21,641 nucleotides of DNA from an uncultured Methanomethylovorans sp. (GTDB lineage: Archaea > Halobacteriota > Methanosarcinia > Methanosarcinales > Methanosarcinaceae): positions 1-21,641 of the forward strand of contig CALBTS010000363.1 of assembly GCA_937968035.1 (NCBI GenBank), in the 5' to 3' direction. The position numbers and the translations under genes were made by a program. The first letter of the stretch is position 1, and every line of letters starts with the position of its first letter. Shown here in pieces: positions 20,342 to 21,641 of the stretch. The notes under the pieces are model-generated. The model saw only the letters and a program-made list of their open reading frames with translations. It was not told the DNA's origin and made no database searches.

Positions 20342-21166
20342 GTGACAAAAGAAGAAATTATTTCGTCTTATGTCGAAAAGTTGGCGAGTGATGGTCCTCG
20401 TGTTCAGAACTACCTTCTTTTCACAAAAGACTTTGAGAAGGTTTACCACCAAGATGGTTACACTTATTCCACTGAAGATGAGAGTAAGTTGGCCAAATGG
20501 AATAGTGGAGCAGCGTGTGCTGCTGCTTTGATGGGCGGTATGTCGTATGAGCATTGTTACTTGAAGGTGAACACCATCGAGGACGAAGCCTACAATGAAA
20601 TGATGCAGTGCATGTTGAAGCTGTATGCTCACATGTATGACGCTATCATCCCTGGCGTGATCAAGGTCAAAGACATTAACGCAATGGACCAGAATCAACT
20701 GGGCTTTTTCGTTATTCTTTCTCGTGGTCCTTACGAACACAAAATGTATGAAGCCTATGCCAAGTTGAAATCTTGGGGAGTTGATGAACGTCTGGCATTC
20801 TTCTTCTCGTTTATTTTCAAATATAGCGAAAAGAATGATGAGTGGTTTAAGCAAACAAGCCATCAAGCTTTTTATCCAATGGCAACATGTTCTGTGGATT
20901 TGAATAAATTCATCAAATACGTGCTGGAAGGTGGCTTGTTCTTGGATAAACTCCCTAAGCAGGCTTACGATCAAGTCAAGGGCGGTTATTGTCGTTGGCA
21001 TTTCGGTGAATATCTGCACAACCAGTTCAAAGGGCCGGATGTGTTTGGAGAACAACTAAAGCCAGTGACCAAAGGTCGTCCAGGTTGGGATCAAACCCAG
21101 CATTATCCATCCGAACTGTTCAAGGAATTTCTTCTGAACAAAATCAAGAAAGTCGAAGGTAAGTGA
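20342..21166 (+). CDS. Hypothetical protein, 274 aa
   Basis: Starts at GTG with TAGGAG about six bases upstream. The protein is soluble and mostly helical, rich in Tyr, Lys and Glu. It has a repeated-sounding pattern of aromatic helices (YLLFTKDFEKVYHQDGYTYS, NEMMQCMLKLYAHMYDAIIP, AYAKLKSWGVDERLAFFFSF) and a C-terminus GRPGWDQTQHYPSELFKEFL then a basic tail. No catalytic motif is obvious. It overlaps by one base (TGATG) with the following amidotransferase-like peptidase, so the pair is probably co-translated and may act together. No family is recognised. Confidence 0.85.
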   Translation: MTKEEIISSYVEKLASDGPRVQNYLLFTKDFEKVYHQDGYTYSTEDESKLAKWNSGAACAAALMGGMSYEHCYLKVNTIEDEAYNEMMQCMLKLYAHMYDAIIPGVIKVKDINAMDQNQLGFFVILSRGPYEHKMYEAYAKLKSWGVDERLAFFFSFIFKYSEKNDEWFKQTSHQAFYPMATCSVDLNKFIKYVLEGGLFLDKLPKQAYDQVKGGYCRWHFGEYLHNQFKGPDVFGEQLKPVTKGRPGWDQTQHYPSELFKEFLLNKIKKVEGK

Positions 21167-21595
21167 TGCAAAAGAAAGTGTATGTGATCGGTGGCAATCG
21201 CTACCAAGAAGCTCGGCTGATTGCTGAATGGGGTTGGCTAACTGCCAATAACATGGAAGAAGCTGATGTGGTTGTGTTTACTGGCGGTGCAGACGTTGAT
21301 CCTGCCTTGTACAACCAACGTCCTCACAATACAACGCAATTCACGGAATGGCGTGATCGGGCAGAGATAACAGCTTTCCAACGAGCACATGCTCTGGAAA
21401 TCCCCATGTTTGGCATCTGTCGTGGTGCTCAATTGTTGACTGTCCTCACTGGCGGCCATCTGGTTCAGGATATTAGCGGCCATGGCACTGACCATCCGAT
21501 TGTTGATCTGGACACAGGTGAAACTTTTGAAGTCACTTCGTGTCATCACCAAATGATGGTTCCTGCTGAGGATGCTATCATCCGTGCTGTGAGCC
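21166..21595 (+). CDS. Class I glutamine-amidotransferase-like peptidase (C26 type), 3'-truncated by adapter
   Basis: About 143 residues remain. The start MQKKVYVIGGNRYQEARLIA is in a TGATG overlap with the upstream gene; an in-frame GTG one codon earlier is an alternative. VVVFTGGADVDPALYNQRPH (36-55) and GICRGAQLLTVLTGGHLVQD (83-102) are diagnostic of the gamma-glutamyl hydrolase/PuuD-like group, with nucleophile Cys85 in the elbow G-I-C-R-G. VTSCHHQMMVP (123-133) fits the family's conserved His-Gln region. The C-terminal His-Glu of the triad lies beyond the window. The reading frame continues as QIGRAHV into adapter DNA, which is not real protein. Confidence 0.9.
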
Positions 21596-21641
21596 AGATC
21601 GGAAGAGCACACGTCTGAACTCCAGTCACCGAATACGATCT
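21596..21641. other. Illumina TruSeq index adapter (assembly artefact)
   Basis: Ends with AGATCGGAAGAGCACACGTC then TGAACTCCAGTCAC, index CGAATACG and ATCT, the start of the P7 tail. It is the reverse complement of the first 41 bases of the window. Real sequence stops at about 21595; the first bases of the adapter (AG) may coincide with genomic bases. Confidence 0.98.

Noticed and set aside
20330..21055. 241-aa minus-strand frame opposite the 274-aa gene
   Set aside because: The plus-strand gene has a strong Shine-Dalgarno and coupling to the next gene; the antisense frame has neither.
6727..21582. Nonamer GCTATCATC found eight times on the plus strand, plus one GCTATCATA
   Set aside because: Most copies in the right arm are in frame and encode Ala-Ile-Ile with preferred codons; only about three are non-coding, too few to claim a signal.
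1..21641. Terminal inverted repeat as phage genome ends
   Set aside because: Both ends are TruSeq adapter with the same index.

Overview
The window is an assembled fragment of a tailed, probably podovirus-type bacteriophage infecting a Gram-negative host. The phage assignment rests on a complete run of head and connector genes: small and large terminase, portal, scaffold, major capsid protein, a gp11-like adaptor and a gp12-like nozzle. The Gram-negative host is inferred from a nested Rz/Rz1 spanin pair. Both contig ends are untrimmed Illumina TruSeq index adapter (about 41 and 46 bases, same index), so the apparent terminal inverted repeat is an artefact. The genes touching the ends, a GNAT acetyltransferase on the left and a class I glutamine-amidotransferase-like peptidase on the right, are truncated.

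Layout. Left arm (42 to 14512, minus strand), read in transcription order from about 14.5 kb leftwards: holin, SAR-like lysozyme, Rz with embedded Rz1, a collagen-repeat/SGNH-esterase tail fibre, TerS, TerL, portal, an 80-aa protein, scaffold, major capsid protein, a capsid-associated protein, an intrinsic terminator, a fibre/decoration-like protein, gp11-like adaptor, a 66-aa protein, gp12-like nozzle and a GNAT protein at the T7 gp13 position. Genes are tightly packed with repeated ATGA overlaps. The portal-to-gp13 order is T7-like, but terminase, fibre and lysis genes lie upstream of the portal, which is not T7 order.

Centre (about 14.5 to 15.8 kb): a divergent, mostly non-coding control region. 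It has two consensus DnaA boxes and two near matches, a GC-rich hairpin, and a tandem set of rightward sigma70-like promoters sharing an AARTGTGTT element.

Right arm (15.5 to 21.6 kb, plus strand): an early-type operon of at least 16 mostly very small genes without recognised function. They include three tiny hydrophobic membrane peptides (36, 23 and 44 aa), two sets of paralogues (78/68 aa and 112/116 aa), a secreted glycine-zipper protein, a 274-aa unknown and the truncated C26-type peptidase. Almost every intergenic gap in this arm holds a stem-loop shortly before the next start. Two of these share a 10-nt loop, TTGGRAACAG, with covarying stems. Two islands of about 10% GC (near 6.6 and 20.2 kb) interrupt otherwise mid-GC DNA.

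Interpretation: the left arm is the late morphogenesis and lysis operon, and the right arm is probably early host-takeover and accessory genes. Replication genes, RNA polymerase and internal core proteins are absent, and were probably lost beyond the two artificial contig ends.
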